DNA from: Cardiocondyla obscurior
Lineage: Eukaryota; Arthropoda; Insecta; Hymenoptera; Formicidae
DNA length: 64,000 nucleotides
Assembly: GCF_019399895.1 (NCBI RefSeq)
Contig: NC_091884.1
Location: 932,501 to 996,500 of the forward strand
Direction: 5' to 3'
The position numbers and the translations under genes were made by a program. The notes beneath the pieces are model-generated. The model ran no database searches. It was not told the origin of the DNA and saw only the letters and a list, made by a program, of their open reading frames with translations. Below, piece after piece: positions 11,672 through 23,300 of this stretch. Numbering within the stretch: position 1 is the first letter of the stretch; each line of letters opens with the position of its first letter.

Positions 11672-14600
11672 TGTTCATTAATATAAATTATTGATTATAT
11701 TAAGAACCTCGTAAGCTAAGTGTATTTCGTACGTAAACGATACGAGCGTGAATAATTAGTATACATTTACGTGTACTAAACTGTGTAACCTGTATACAGT
11801 GACAAAACGGGGGCGTACAAGCGTACGCGTTCGACAAGTGCATACGGTACAGAGTGTACATTTCGTGAAATTAGGAGAATTAATTAGCACATCTAGTCAT
11901 TTTGGAAACAATTTACAAATTCTTATACCTGATCTAGTCACACGATGTGATCGAGGCGGCTTATCAGCAGACTTTCTTTCGGTACATTAAGACTGCGTGA
12001 AACAATAAGAGACACGTTATTTTTTTATTATTTTATATTTCTTTTATTTTCCTCACGTACGCGTTTTAAATTATCGCAATAATTTAATTATTTATATGCG
12101 TGTGATCCAAAAGAAGAAAAAAAAAAAAAAAAGAGAAAAAAGGAAAAAATTATATTAGGAATAAAAGTTATATTTTTTTTCTCCCTTTCTTTTATTTTCT
12201 TTTTGTTACCTTTCTTTTTCTTTTCCTTTTTCGCAGAACGCTTTCATATGTTCGATCAAAACCGCGCAACTTTTACGTTTATAATTTCAGCAAGCGTTAC
12301 GCTTCTGCAAACGGGGGTGAATGTATTTTATACGTTAACTGCGGGTGCTTGTATCGATGCCAATAAATACAGAGATCATTCTCGTGTCTTTACCGAAGCA
12401 TCGAAATTCGAACTCGGCGGAATTACATGCGGCTACAAACGTACGTTTTAAGATATCGAGTTACCCGATCCGCAACTCGACGGGCGGCTGGTAGACTGCC
12501 GCCAACACGGCGGTTTTATTTTTTAAGGGTGACGCTCCTAGGGTGCCTTTTTACAAGCGGTGACAAATGATATCTCAAACAAGTTAAATTTGACAAATTA
12601 TACGCACACCCTCCCTCGGGAGTTCTCTTTCATAGTATTTTTTTTAATTTTATTTTTCTATCTCATTTAAAAGTGCAAGTTTAACTAACAAACAGTGAAA
12701 GAAGTTCCCTTCATTGAATTAAATTTTTCTTTATTACTGTGGACGGATTAAAAATGAAATAACAGTCTATTTTGAGTTCCCTTTACGTCGCTTTAAACAT
12801 TTTTATCAATCCAGAGAATTTCTATCTTTGTAGAAAACTGAGAGAAGAAGAATGTAATTTTAATAACTTACTGACATTTTATTTTCTGTAATCAACAGCG
12901 AATTACGGCGGACCATTATTTTTCCGTTTCGATGGCAGAACGTTATCGAACGGAAGGAGCGAACGAAAGGAAAAGCGGGTACGACGATTTTCAATCAGAA
13001 GGAACACACGAGTCGATGGAATACGAAGGCGCTTGCGCCATATAGAAGTTTTCCTTTCGCTTGATGGCCGAGTCGAGTTCGGTTTGAAAAGGAAAGGCGG
13101 AAGAAACTCGTCGTCCCTTTCGCACCGAGCCACGACCGACCGATGAGTAAATGACACACGGCCCAAGCCCCCCTGCCTCTCTACGTAAACACACAGACAC
13201 ACGCTCGAAAAACGAATGTCCACCCACGTTCGCACACGTCAACATCCCTGGTGTGACGGGGATGTGTATAAAAATCAATAATATCTTGCGGTTTCCAAGA
13301 GCCCTGAAAACGAAGGAGAAAACGTGGCGCGAGGGTGGCAGTCTTCGGCCGTATAGACAAAAGATGAGGGATATTTCGTTATCGTTCGTTATCGCGCGAG
13401 CAAACCGTCCGAGGATGTTGACTTGTAAACCGAAAGAATCTTGCCGAGACGTCTTCTTTTTAACGCAAAAAAAAAAAAAAATCGTTTTTAAAAAGTAACG
13501 ACATTAACGAATGTTTAATGCGCCAATTTCACGCCAAAAAAACAAAAAAAGAAAATTAAAAGAAACATTTATATAAAAAAAAAAAAAAAATATTAAGATT
13601 CAAGTTCGCGGATGATCCCTATTTCGTCCTGTCATATTCCATCCTGCCCCTGCCGGATGCAATAATCGTGATCGTTTTGTTTCCTCGTCATTTATTTACA
13701 AAAGGGACGTCGAGCCAGGATCCATAGCAAATTTCAGAAAAAAGGTATCGAACCGTTCACCCCTCCTCCATCTGACCAATACGATCCGTCCTGCTCTCCC
13801 CTCATCAACCACCACGGCTTATATCCCGAGGAGGAAGTGGATTGCAATTATCAAAGCCTCCCCCCCCCTTCTGAATTCCGGTCTTTCTTAAGCTGACCGC
13901 TCCCGCGATCCCGGGTCCCTCCGCGCTTCGCTTTCCGCCCCCTCCCTATCGCCTTTCGCCAACTTGTAGAAATTTCATCCTCCAATAATAATTTCACCGT
14001 CGCAGTTATACCGTCGCCGCCACCACCGCGACGACTTTGCCACCCCTCCTCCCCCCCTGCTCTCGTACCCCTTACCGCCGTTCTGAAACTTCTCCGCGGC
14101 AATCGACGTCCTCGGCGATCAAAGAAATCTACGCGCAAGAAACGAGGGTCGGACGAAATGCTTTCTCGTGGAAACTTGAGAAAACGCGAAGGCGATTGAA
14201 GAAATAAATCCCCAATTTAAGCGGAAAGGCTCGGAGTATATCGGCTTTATTTATTTCAAAATGAATTAGCGCCCGTGATCAATTTAATCACGTTGAGTTT
14301 TACCGCTCGCGACGATCTCACGATCTTTATACGCAGGTGGAACTAATATACCTAATATATTATTTTTACGATGAATTTTATAACTTTTCGTTACACCGAC
14401 TGAAGTAAAATGTTCATAAAAATTCGTAATTGTTTAATAATTTTCTTTTTCTTTTTTTAGCGTGAAATTTATTCCTTTCAATTCTTCATTTAATTATTCC
14501 GGACAATTAGTTCGTAATCTGTGGAACTTTTGCGTGATCGTAATCAAGCGAACGTGCAGCGATAAATATTGATTCATCTTAACGGTGTCATTAAATTCGA

Positions 14601-17600
14601 TGGACTATGAAATCTTAATCGCCTAAGCGAAAAAAAAAAAAAAAAATATCGCAAACAACGACGACTCGAACGATATCACTATCCTTGAGAGTAAATAACA
14701 TCATTGCGCGCAATTGTAATCAATTTTATATCCAAAATAATTGATTAGGCCTTCAGCCAAGAAGATTAAAGGAAGTTAAGAGTTTATTTTAAACATCCAT
14801 AATCTATTAATTAACCAATAATAAAATACCGTAATTAAACTATCATTTTTTCCGTCCTTCTAGCTTCAAATTTATCGTTGAATGGATTCGACACGGCATT
14901 CGTCGCGAGTTCTGAACAATGTATCGAGTCTGCCGATATTTCGTAAGAGCTCTACTGCGAATAAAAAAAAGGAAAAAAAAGAAACTAAAAGAAATAAAGC
15001 CGAAAACAGTTGTCCCGGTATATAGAAACCCTTTCACGGCCTTTCGGCCTCGCGCCGCGAGTTACACTCCGCGTTTCCAGTCGAGCGACTCCGTGTAGGG
15101 TGAAAACGCAAAATCCGCGAAACGGGAAACCAGAAACGGGAAAAATCGAAGGGTTGAAAACGGGAGCATTGTGCGAATCCGTGCGCCTGTGTGACACCCT
15201 CGGAGGCAGGGGGAGACAAATGTCTTTCGCGCGTACAACTCTTTATTTATTTAGCGCCGCGTCCACGTGCCGGGTGCACACGTTTCGCCCATTTCAACGG
15301 ATTTCACCCCAAATTTTCAGCTGGCGAGCTGCCCTCCCCCTTTTTTCTCCCTTCTCGCCGATTTACACAATATTTTGGAAATCCTTTATAAGATTTTGCT
15401 TCTGTATCTCCCCATCTTGCACCGCCGTCGGCTTAGCTCGTGTACGCGCTATTGTTGGAACCTTCACGGTCCCTTTCGCAACGACGGACGACGCCAGATG
15501 GGTGAGGCGCGTCGATCATGAAGAATCGACGCAAAAAAAAAGTTTGTAAAACACCGCGGAATTTGTGAAATTAGGGTTGACGCCACGTGAGAGGAACGTG
15601 AAAACGTGGAAGAGGCCGGAATCCCTGAGCGACACGTGTCACGTTTTTTTTTTCTTTTCTTTTTTTTCTTTTTTTTTTCCGTACGTCTCTTTAAGGCAGG
15701 AAAGGTGATAAAGCGGCGAGAGCGGAGCTTCAAGGGATTTGTGAAGGGTTGAAGTTTGAGATTTCATTGCGCGAATATATATACAATACTTCGAATGCTT
15801 CGTACGCTTCTCTATCGAAAGATTAAATCCAGATAAATTCGCCTCCGTTTAATTAATTTAGTTTATCTTGTCAATAATTTTTTATCTTAGGGAAATCTTA
15901 ATTTGAAGATTAATCTGATTGCTCGCAAAGCCGTTTTCGAAAAGAAAGTAAACTATTATTCAACGATCAACGGGGAATAAAATAAAATTTATCATACTAC
16001 GTTGAAGTCACCGAAGGAGCGACGCCACATTTTTTTTTAGTTCCATATATCGAAATTACTTTTTTTTTTATTTTTTTTTTTATTTTAAAGCTATACTTCT
16101 TTTTTGCGTAAATGATAACGAACGCAGGACGACGCTATTAACCACAATAAGTTCGCGATACTTAGTTGGTTATATCTATTAATAACTTGGAAAACTGCAA
16201 CAAGCGGTCACGATAAACTTTTCCAAATACGTGATAACAACGACCTTAGAAAATATAACTACACGCACCAATTAAACACGTTACGCATACAAAATACGTA
16301 AGATAATAAAATGAAAATGCCTAATAAATTTTCCTCAAGGATAAGCCTTGTATTTCACCAATTATCAGTGTCTGTTTCGAGTTAAAAATTAAATTTCCCC
16401 CGGTCCATACTTCATCGATTAATTTTTATTTGCACAAGAAATTAATCGCGAGACACAATAAATTATGAAATAACAACTTCGCAGAAGCTCCTTTTTTTTC
16501 CCCCTTTTTTTTTTTCTTCCCGCGAAGTAAATTGCGTCGTTTAAAATCGTGAAAAATACAATCGTTGCACCGCGTCTCTTTGTTTCCTACGAGCGCGCCT
16601 TTGGAAATTTTCCGAGCCTCTATCTCCGACACCCCGTAAATGCCGTACGTGGCCGTGACAACGTTTCGTGTGACGTAACCGTGCGGTATGCCAGTCCTCA
16701 GGAATCGCGTGGCTACCTCAGCATTGAATTTTTACAAATTTATCTTCACTTATTGTCAGACATCTGGGGAGATGACGCGCGCGGAGCGTTCGCGCGATGA
16801 AACGCTCGCGGTTATCGCGGCGTTTATCAAAGATGACCTTGCGCGGCAAAGGCAGACTAAGGTTTCGCGTCGCGCGAAGAAAAATTCAGTTCCTATTATA
16901 TTGTAAACGGCTAGGTTCCTAAATTGAGCTTTATCGAGCGACACGTCAGGTTTAGTCCGGTCGGAATAGACTCGTTACGTCGAACAACGACGGCCCCGAT
17001 AGAACTGGACCAACCGTATCCTATTCGTGCGCGCACATATCGATGCACGCCACTCGATCGATGAGCGTAAAAAAAAAAAAAAAAGGGGTATCGAAACAAC
17101 GCCGCCCGATTTACATAACAATTTCACGTGAAAGAGAATCTCGTTCGGGAAAATAAGAATCCGTTCGAATATTCTATTCGGCTTTGACGCAAATAGCGAA
17201 TACGTTTCGTTTCAAGTTTACAAAGCTGGACAGCTTTGAGTCTACTTTGAGGAAAGAATAGAAACCAATTAACTAGCGGTCTTCTATAATTACTTTTTTA
17301 AAGAGAGAACTGTCATATTTGTCATTGGAAGAAAAATTTACTTTGAGCTATCTCTTAAAAGATGATGCGTCCTTGATTTTAATTAAAAAAAAAAAAAATA
17401 AGAAATTTTCCCTATTGTTCTTTTTTCGCTCGTCGATTTAATAAACGTGATCGTATGTGCGCGATGTTCTAAACTTAAGTATTACTAAGAAGATGATGTA
17501 GAAATTAAGGAACGTAATACGTAAAGCATGTACATGTACAATGTGTAAGTTTCGAGGATAATCAAAATTAGTGATTAATCGACGGAGAGCGATACCGCAA

Positions 17601-18294
17601 GGAAAAAAAAGAAAAAGAAATCTAGCCGACAAGGCGATAAGATACTTAAATTAATACGATCGTAAGCATCACAATTCAGGGTCCCTAGATACTCCTATCC
17701 TTGACCGACAACGGGAATAGCATAATTAAACTTGTCTACTGACTAAACGAAAAGGAAAAAAAAAACAAAAAAAAAAGGGGGAAAAAAAAGGAAGAAAAAA
17801 AAAGTACAAGTGTGACGATATCGGATCGAGGCACACACACATACTTACACGTGACGAATTATTAAATATACCGGTCGTAATGCGAATTAGGATATGTACA
17901 TAGTAAAAACTGACCGTGAAGAGTTACCGTAATCTTTTACGTTACTTTGCAGGATACAGTTATCGCGAGACGTACGCAACGCGACGCTATCGAAAGACTG
18001 CAATATAGTTGTGTGACAAGTTCATAATTTTCCGGTCTTATCTCTCGACACCGCGGAGTATTTCTTATATCTTATTATCAAAATTCATAAGTGTGCAACG
18101 GAGATAAATTGCCTAATTCGTAACTGCGCAACTGTGCGACGAATGTAAATTAATAAAAGGCAGCGTTTTTTTTTTCTTACAAAGCGGCTGGAACGCCTAA
18201 TATTTTTCAGACTCGGAATGTATAAACAGATGTATGATCAGACGATCATTCTTACTCATATTTTTTTTCTTCTTTTTTTTCTAACGTTGTCCAG

Positions 18295-18439
18295 GAAAGA
18301 AGAACGCAACCGCGAGTCTATCTTCGCGATAGGACGGAATCGCGTGATTGAAGAAGTCCTGTCGTACAATTATTGCCAAAGTCCTTCTCGACGACGAGAA
18401 ATTAGTTTTCAAAACGCCCTGCCAACGTTTTTTAGATCG
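18295..18439 (+). CDS. Candidate internal coding exon, plus strand
   Basis: Bounded by a strong acceptor (a long T-rich tract, then GTTGTCCAG) and a good donor (GATCG then GTAAGA). The 145 bases are open in one frame, giving one completing base and 48 codons, rich in Arg, Glu and Ser, and ending exactly on a codon boundary. No family was recognised. It pairs in phase with the microexon at 18713-18739. It could belong to an unrecognised gene or to an alternative 3' part of the zinc-finger gene; upstream and downstream partner exons were not found. The call rests on splice signals and open frame alone. Confidence 0.3.
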
Positions 18440-18712
18440 GTAAGACACACGCAGATATATCGTACGTAAGCTTTTGTACGCGACACGAGAGTTTTCGTAA
18501 ACAGAGACGATATCGATCGATTTATTACGGTAATCGCTACCCCTCCCACTCTTAAGCGTAACGATAATTTAGCGTGTAAGAACAGCAGCAAAACGAACGT
18601 TCCTATTATAATGCTTTCATCTACCGTATATATTTATACATATTTATGCGATAGTATAATTATAGCGTTTATACCGTATTCTCTACGACGTTTTTCGTTT
18701 TGGTATTTTCAG

Positions 18713-18739
18713 AAAGTGACAAACGATATTAGCTGTACG
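18713..18739 (+). CDS. Candidate 27-base microexon, plus strand
   Basis: An acceptor (GGTATTTTCAG) and a donor (TACG then GTAAGTTT) lie only 27 bases apart. The nine codons read KVTNDISCT without a stop and keep phase 0 on both sides, matching the phase-0 end of the exon at 18295-18439. Microexons of this size are known in insect neural and muscle genes, but nothing here identifies the gene. Chance pairing of splice-like sites in AT-rich DNA is a real alternative. Confidence 0.28.
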
Positions 18740-19891
18740 GTAAGTTTAACGCGCTCTAACTGAGATTAAGAATTATTGTGTATTTATATCTGTGAGATAT
18801 ATACATATATATAGATAATTATATAAATATAAATATATATATATATAAAGAACTGAGAGTAACATGGTGATGTATGCGTGGTTAAATTAATTAGAATGAG
18901 AAACTATTGCGAGAGAGTGCACGCGTCTTCTGTAACTGGTTTGTGTAAAAGAACAGTGTGCCAGTATATTGTAAACCTCACTTCACTTACAAATTTATAT
19001 ACCTAACGACGATTTTTGTATTTTAATTAAAGAGCCTAATCGATGGGTGGAGAAGAGATAGATCAAGATATTTGATATGCAAATTTAATACGTAAAGTGC
19101 CGGGCCGCTAGGCAACGAGATTTCTTTTACACAAATTAGATATGTGATATGGACGGAGAGTGTGCTGTGCTTCGGTGTCAAAAATAAAAAAAAAAAAATA
19201 ATAAAAATATTTTTACCTTCGACCGAGAGATATTTTTGAAACACGTACGATCGTGACGACGATTTCGTCATAGAGGTAATTTCTTTCGCGTGCATCTGTG
19301 CGATTTACCTATACATATATATATATCTCTCATTCGTGCACATTTTTTTTTTTTTTTTCGGGGGGCGGCGGCCCGTTGGCCTAATCGCCGACGAGCGACT
19401 GAGGGTACAAAGTGTGTATGCGGGTGAGAGGGAAATGAAAGGCGCGGTATAAGCGGAGGAGAAATCCAAAATCAAAATATTCAAAATCAAAATTACATTG
19501 TAAGTTCATAGAGATTGTTCGTCGGATAAATATTATTTGTTAGCCGAGAATAGTTGGACACGTCCAATAATATAGTCTAACAAACATTAAGCTCGTTGTT
19601 TCTTTTTATCCCACCCACATTTCCTGAGCCAAAGATTTTTTTATAGACGACTTCGAAAGGGAAATCCCCGACGTCGTATTTCGGAAATACCAAGAGACGG
19701 AAAGAGGGACGAATGCAAAACGAGGCAGCTGCAGGAATACCGAATTTAAGCAAATTGCGAGATGAATGGTAATGCAAGTTGATTTACGTAACGACGGAAT
19801 TTTATGTAATACTGGAAGAAACCTACGCGCGCGCTATTTTTTAAGGGACCCTAATAACAAATAATGAGAAAAAAAAAATCGTGCGACTTAC
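18740..19891. other. Non-coding AT-rich stretch
   Basis: Contains an AT microsatellite (about 18796-18848) and several A and T runs. No supported exon on either strand. Confidence 0.5.
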
Positions 19892-19937
19892 CAAACACTG
19901 CATGAGCATCAGCGGAGTTGTCGAGTTCTGCAGTTGA
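19892..19937 (-). other. Candidate 46-base exon 5 (untranslated or start of another reading frame)
   Basis: The acceptor (TTATGTTACAG) and donor (GTGTTTG then GTAAGTCG) are both close to consensus. It contains ATGCTCATG, so it could hold a start codon for sequence farther left, but no downstream exon was identified. Confidence 0.35.
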
Positions 19938-20052
19938 CTGTAACATAAAAAAGAAAACATTAATATAAACGTGCCAATTAATTAATAAAGTTGATAAAAA
20001 AAATTTTTTTTTTTTTTTAATTAAAGATTTTATTTAAAATATTTATACTTAC

Positions 20053-20359
20053 TTAAAAGTTGCTCCGCCGATGCAGGATGCCCGTCCCGGGCCTGCTCCT
20101 CCTCTCAGATGGGACGTGACGAGTCGTCCTTCCGCGCACAAGTCACTCGCGAACACTCCGACCGTGATTTTATTATTCGCGAATATTACTCAATTGTCAA
20201 TTTCGCGCGGTTCATACTCGGTACTCGCGTTTAAAGAAGTCGAAAAAATTCCGCCCGAATACTCAACGAACTCCCGGGACGACCGACGAACCAACCGGCT
20301 GCGGTTCGTATAATTAATATTTTCGGCGGTAACGACACTTTCGTTGAAAGTGGATGCAG
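20053..20359 (-). other. Candidate exon 4 with stop codon and trailing non-coding sequence
   Basis: The acceptor (ATTTTGTTACAG) is nearly identical to that of exon 3, and the donor is TTTTAA then GTAAGT. In phase 0 from exon 3 it encodes 42 residues and stops at 20231; the other two frames also stop within the exon. The remaining 178 bases would be untranslated. Confidence 0.38.
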
Positions 20360-23300
20360 CTGTAACAAAATAAAAAAAAAATATATATAATTTATAATAG
20401 GGATATCGAGTTTCCCCCCCCCCGCCGTTGAACGCTTTTGGAAATAAAATTGCGTTATTACTTTTTGTATTAACAATCTGCTTAACCCAGATAATACTAA
20501 GCGAGTGAACCAGTTATCGAATAAACGACACTTCTGTACATCAAAGTAGAAGAGTATCGATAAAAGCCGCGATAAATCACATGTCTGATAAACCGACGTA
20601 AGTGACAATGGAAAAAGAGATTAATCATTGAGTCATTTACGTCACAATTACGAATAATCCTCACGTCGTATAAAAAATAATAAAAAAAAAAATCCGGTAA
20701 TATAATCTCCTCTTCCAGATCTGTCTAGCGACACGCGATTACATTTCTCATGCACTTTTAAAAATCTTTAATACGACACGCGACAGAAAACTATTTCCTG
20801 TTTTGCATAATAAGCCTGGAAACGCGCGTTCGTGACTCGCTTTGGCAGAAAATAACGTAGCAACAATTTCAACAACAAAAATAAATTACGCAAAATTTTA
20901 TTTCGACACGGGGACTGGTTATTTTTTTTTTTTTTTCAAGTATTCCTAAGAGTCTTTTTTTTTAAATACTCCCCAGCTCCGAAGTAGAAAAATTTTATTT
21001 AATTACCGTGATAATTATAAAATTCTAAGAAAGTAATATAAATTCTTTCACACGACTGGAACGTGCGGTAAAATTTCATTCCTCCGCCGAAGCATCTTCC
21101 TTACACATTTCCGAACGTATTATTCCTGTCTAAGAATCTTATCAATGGTACAATAACGCGCGAAAAATTCCAATCTCATGCGTCGAATTACAAACTACGC
21201 GGGCTTGAATACATACTCGATACGTCGAATTCACTTCGTTACCGCACGAGAGAGAAAAAAAAAAGATAAACGTTTCTGCAAAATTACATTACGTGTACGA
21301 GGGCGGTAGATCGACAGACACAATGACGTTATACAACAAATATTATTATTATCGCGCACCGTGAAGAATTACCGTGCGACGCTGCGAGCGAGAGTGAACC
21401 TTACACGGAAAGTTTCACGGCAGGAACGCGAACAATTATCTAATTCATTGTTCGATTATAAAATAAACGGCGGAAAATTATACGGACGGGGCAGCGTACC
21501 GTGTCCTAAAAGTTAGCACAATGATAATCACGCCGCGTGACACTTAATCTTAATATTTGGTTATTTACGTTTATATTTGTCGAGTAACCGGTATTGTCAG
21601 CTTTAATTATCGTGCCGCATCGCGGTGAAATGAAACGAAACGAGCGGAAGACAAGCGTGCGCGATCATTGCTTGCTTTAAGAATTTTATCACCGCGTAAT
21701 TTCTCATAGTATCCATCATCCAAATACAGTTATTATCTAGATTCCTAGATAATGGCAATGGAATTTCGAGTGTCTGCGACGGTTTTTCAAGGTAAAATAC
21801 GGTAATGTGTATTAAAACATTTTATAATTTACTACGGAGTTTACGTAAAGAACACGGGCGAGGTACGTCACCAATCGTCATGACCCAATGACATATTTAA
21901 GATTGCTACAACCTACATTTCTGAACAATAATAATAATTCAGATAATTAACGGTATACTTTTGTCATGTTATCGACGTTTATTATCGTTGAAAATCTTTT
22001 ATATCACTATTGCGAAAGTCGTACCTATCTCGTTTAAGTATCTTGCCACATCAATTGCTATGCAGTGCAAACAAATTTTACAACTGCTTTATCACGTACT
22101 GTAGACGGCGGTAAATCCGGCGAATACCCCCAGATTCATTTTCCTTCAGCAAATACGATTGCAAAGTGTATTGTAAGTTGCGCATATACGCGCGAATCAT
22201 CGACAGCGAAATGCAATTTCAAGCAATTGCAAAAAACAAATTTTGTACTTACCGGTCCGACGTGAAGCAGGAGTCCGACGTGGAGCAAGAGTCCGACGTG
22301 AAGCAGGAGTCCGACGTGCTGCAGGAATCCGACGTAGAGCAGGAGTCCGACACGTGCAGCAGGAATCCGACGTGAAGCAGGAATCCGACGTGGAGCAGGA
22401 GTCCGACGTGAAGCAGGAATTCGACGTGCAGCAAGAGTCCGACGTGCAGCAGGAGTCCGACGTGCTGCAGGAATCCAACGTGGAGCAAGAATACGACGTG
22501 TAGCAGGAATTACAGCCATCATGACGCTGTAACAAAAAAATAAAACATTTAATTGTAGAGCTTGAGAGAATATTTACTGTTAAAACAAAAATGTACACTT
22601 AATTAAAGTAATGCTTACTTTGAGGTTGCTTTCCTGAAGCAAACTGCCTTTTCGAGGCCTCCTTTCAAGATATCCGAGACGACTTGGATGTCGGGTCGTG
22701 GTCCTTTTTCCTCACACGGCGATATGTTTGCTTTTTCTTTGGATTTCCACCTAAACAAAAAAATAAAAATGCTTTTCAATAAGCTATTTGCCATTTACTA
22801 CGAGGTTAGACTCGTGAGAGCAAATATCTTTATTATATAAAATCAATTAATCAACGTGTAATAAGAATACAGATGTAGAACACGAGAAATGAAAATTAAT
22901 ATAAATAATTACAATTTCATGAATAATCTTTCGCCCAAAGATCGTCGCAAAAGGTAGCTCGCATTGGCCGACATCTTAATTCGTCACACGACATTATTTT
23001 TAGTGCAGAACGACGTCCTTGACTGTCGGCAGGTGAAGACCAATGTCTCGATGTGTCGGTGTTACAATTGCGAGAGTCGTCTACTGAAAAGCAGATATAG
23101 CATGTGCTTTAGCAGCCGCGGTTAGCGTGTGTAACCTCAAGGTGATATGCGTCGAATCATACACAAAACGCCGCAACACATGTATCGCGGAGCGCTAGTT
23201 ACCAACGATTGCGGGAGAGCGAACAGGGAACGCGCCCCACCACTACTTACCTCGTACTCGGCGGCCGGTGGAGGGGATGGAGAGAAAAAGTCACGTACGC

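Larger units (their letters stand above)
7059..18294. other. 3' untranslated region and long intergenic or intronic stretch
   Basis: The first few hundred bases are likely 3' UTR of the zinc-finger gene. The remainder is mixed AT-rich DNA with many A or T runs of 8-18 bases, a TA microsatellite at 11632-11671 and a C/T-rich patch near 13.7-14.1 kb. No open frame here combines length, a start codon and splice sites or recognisable protein similarity. No tRNA or rRNA gene was seen. Confidence 0.5.
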
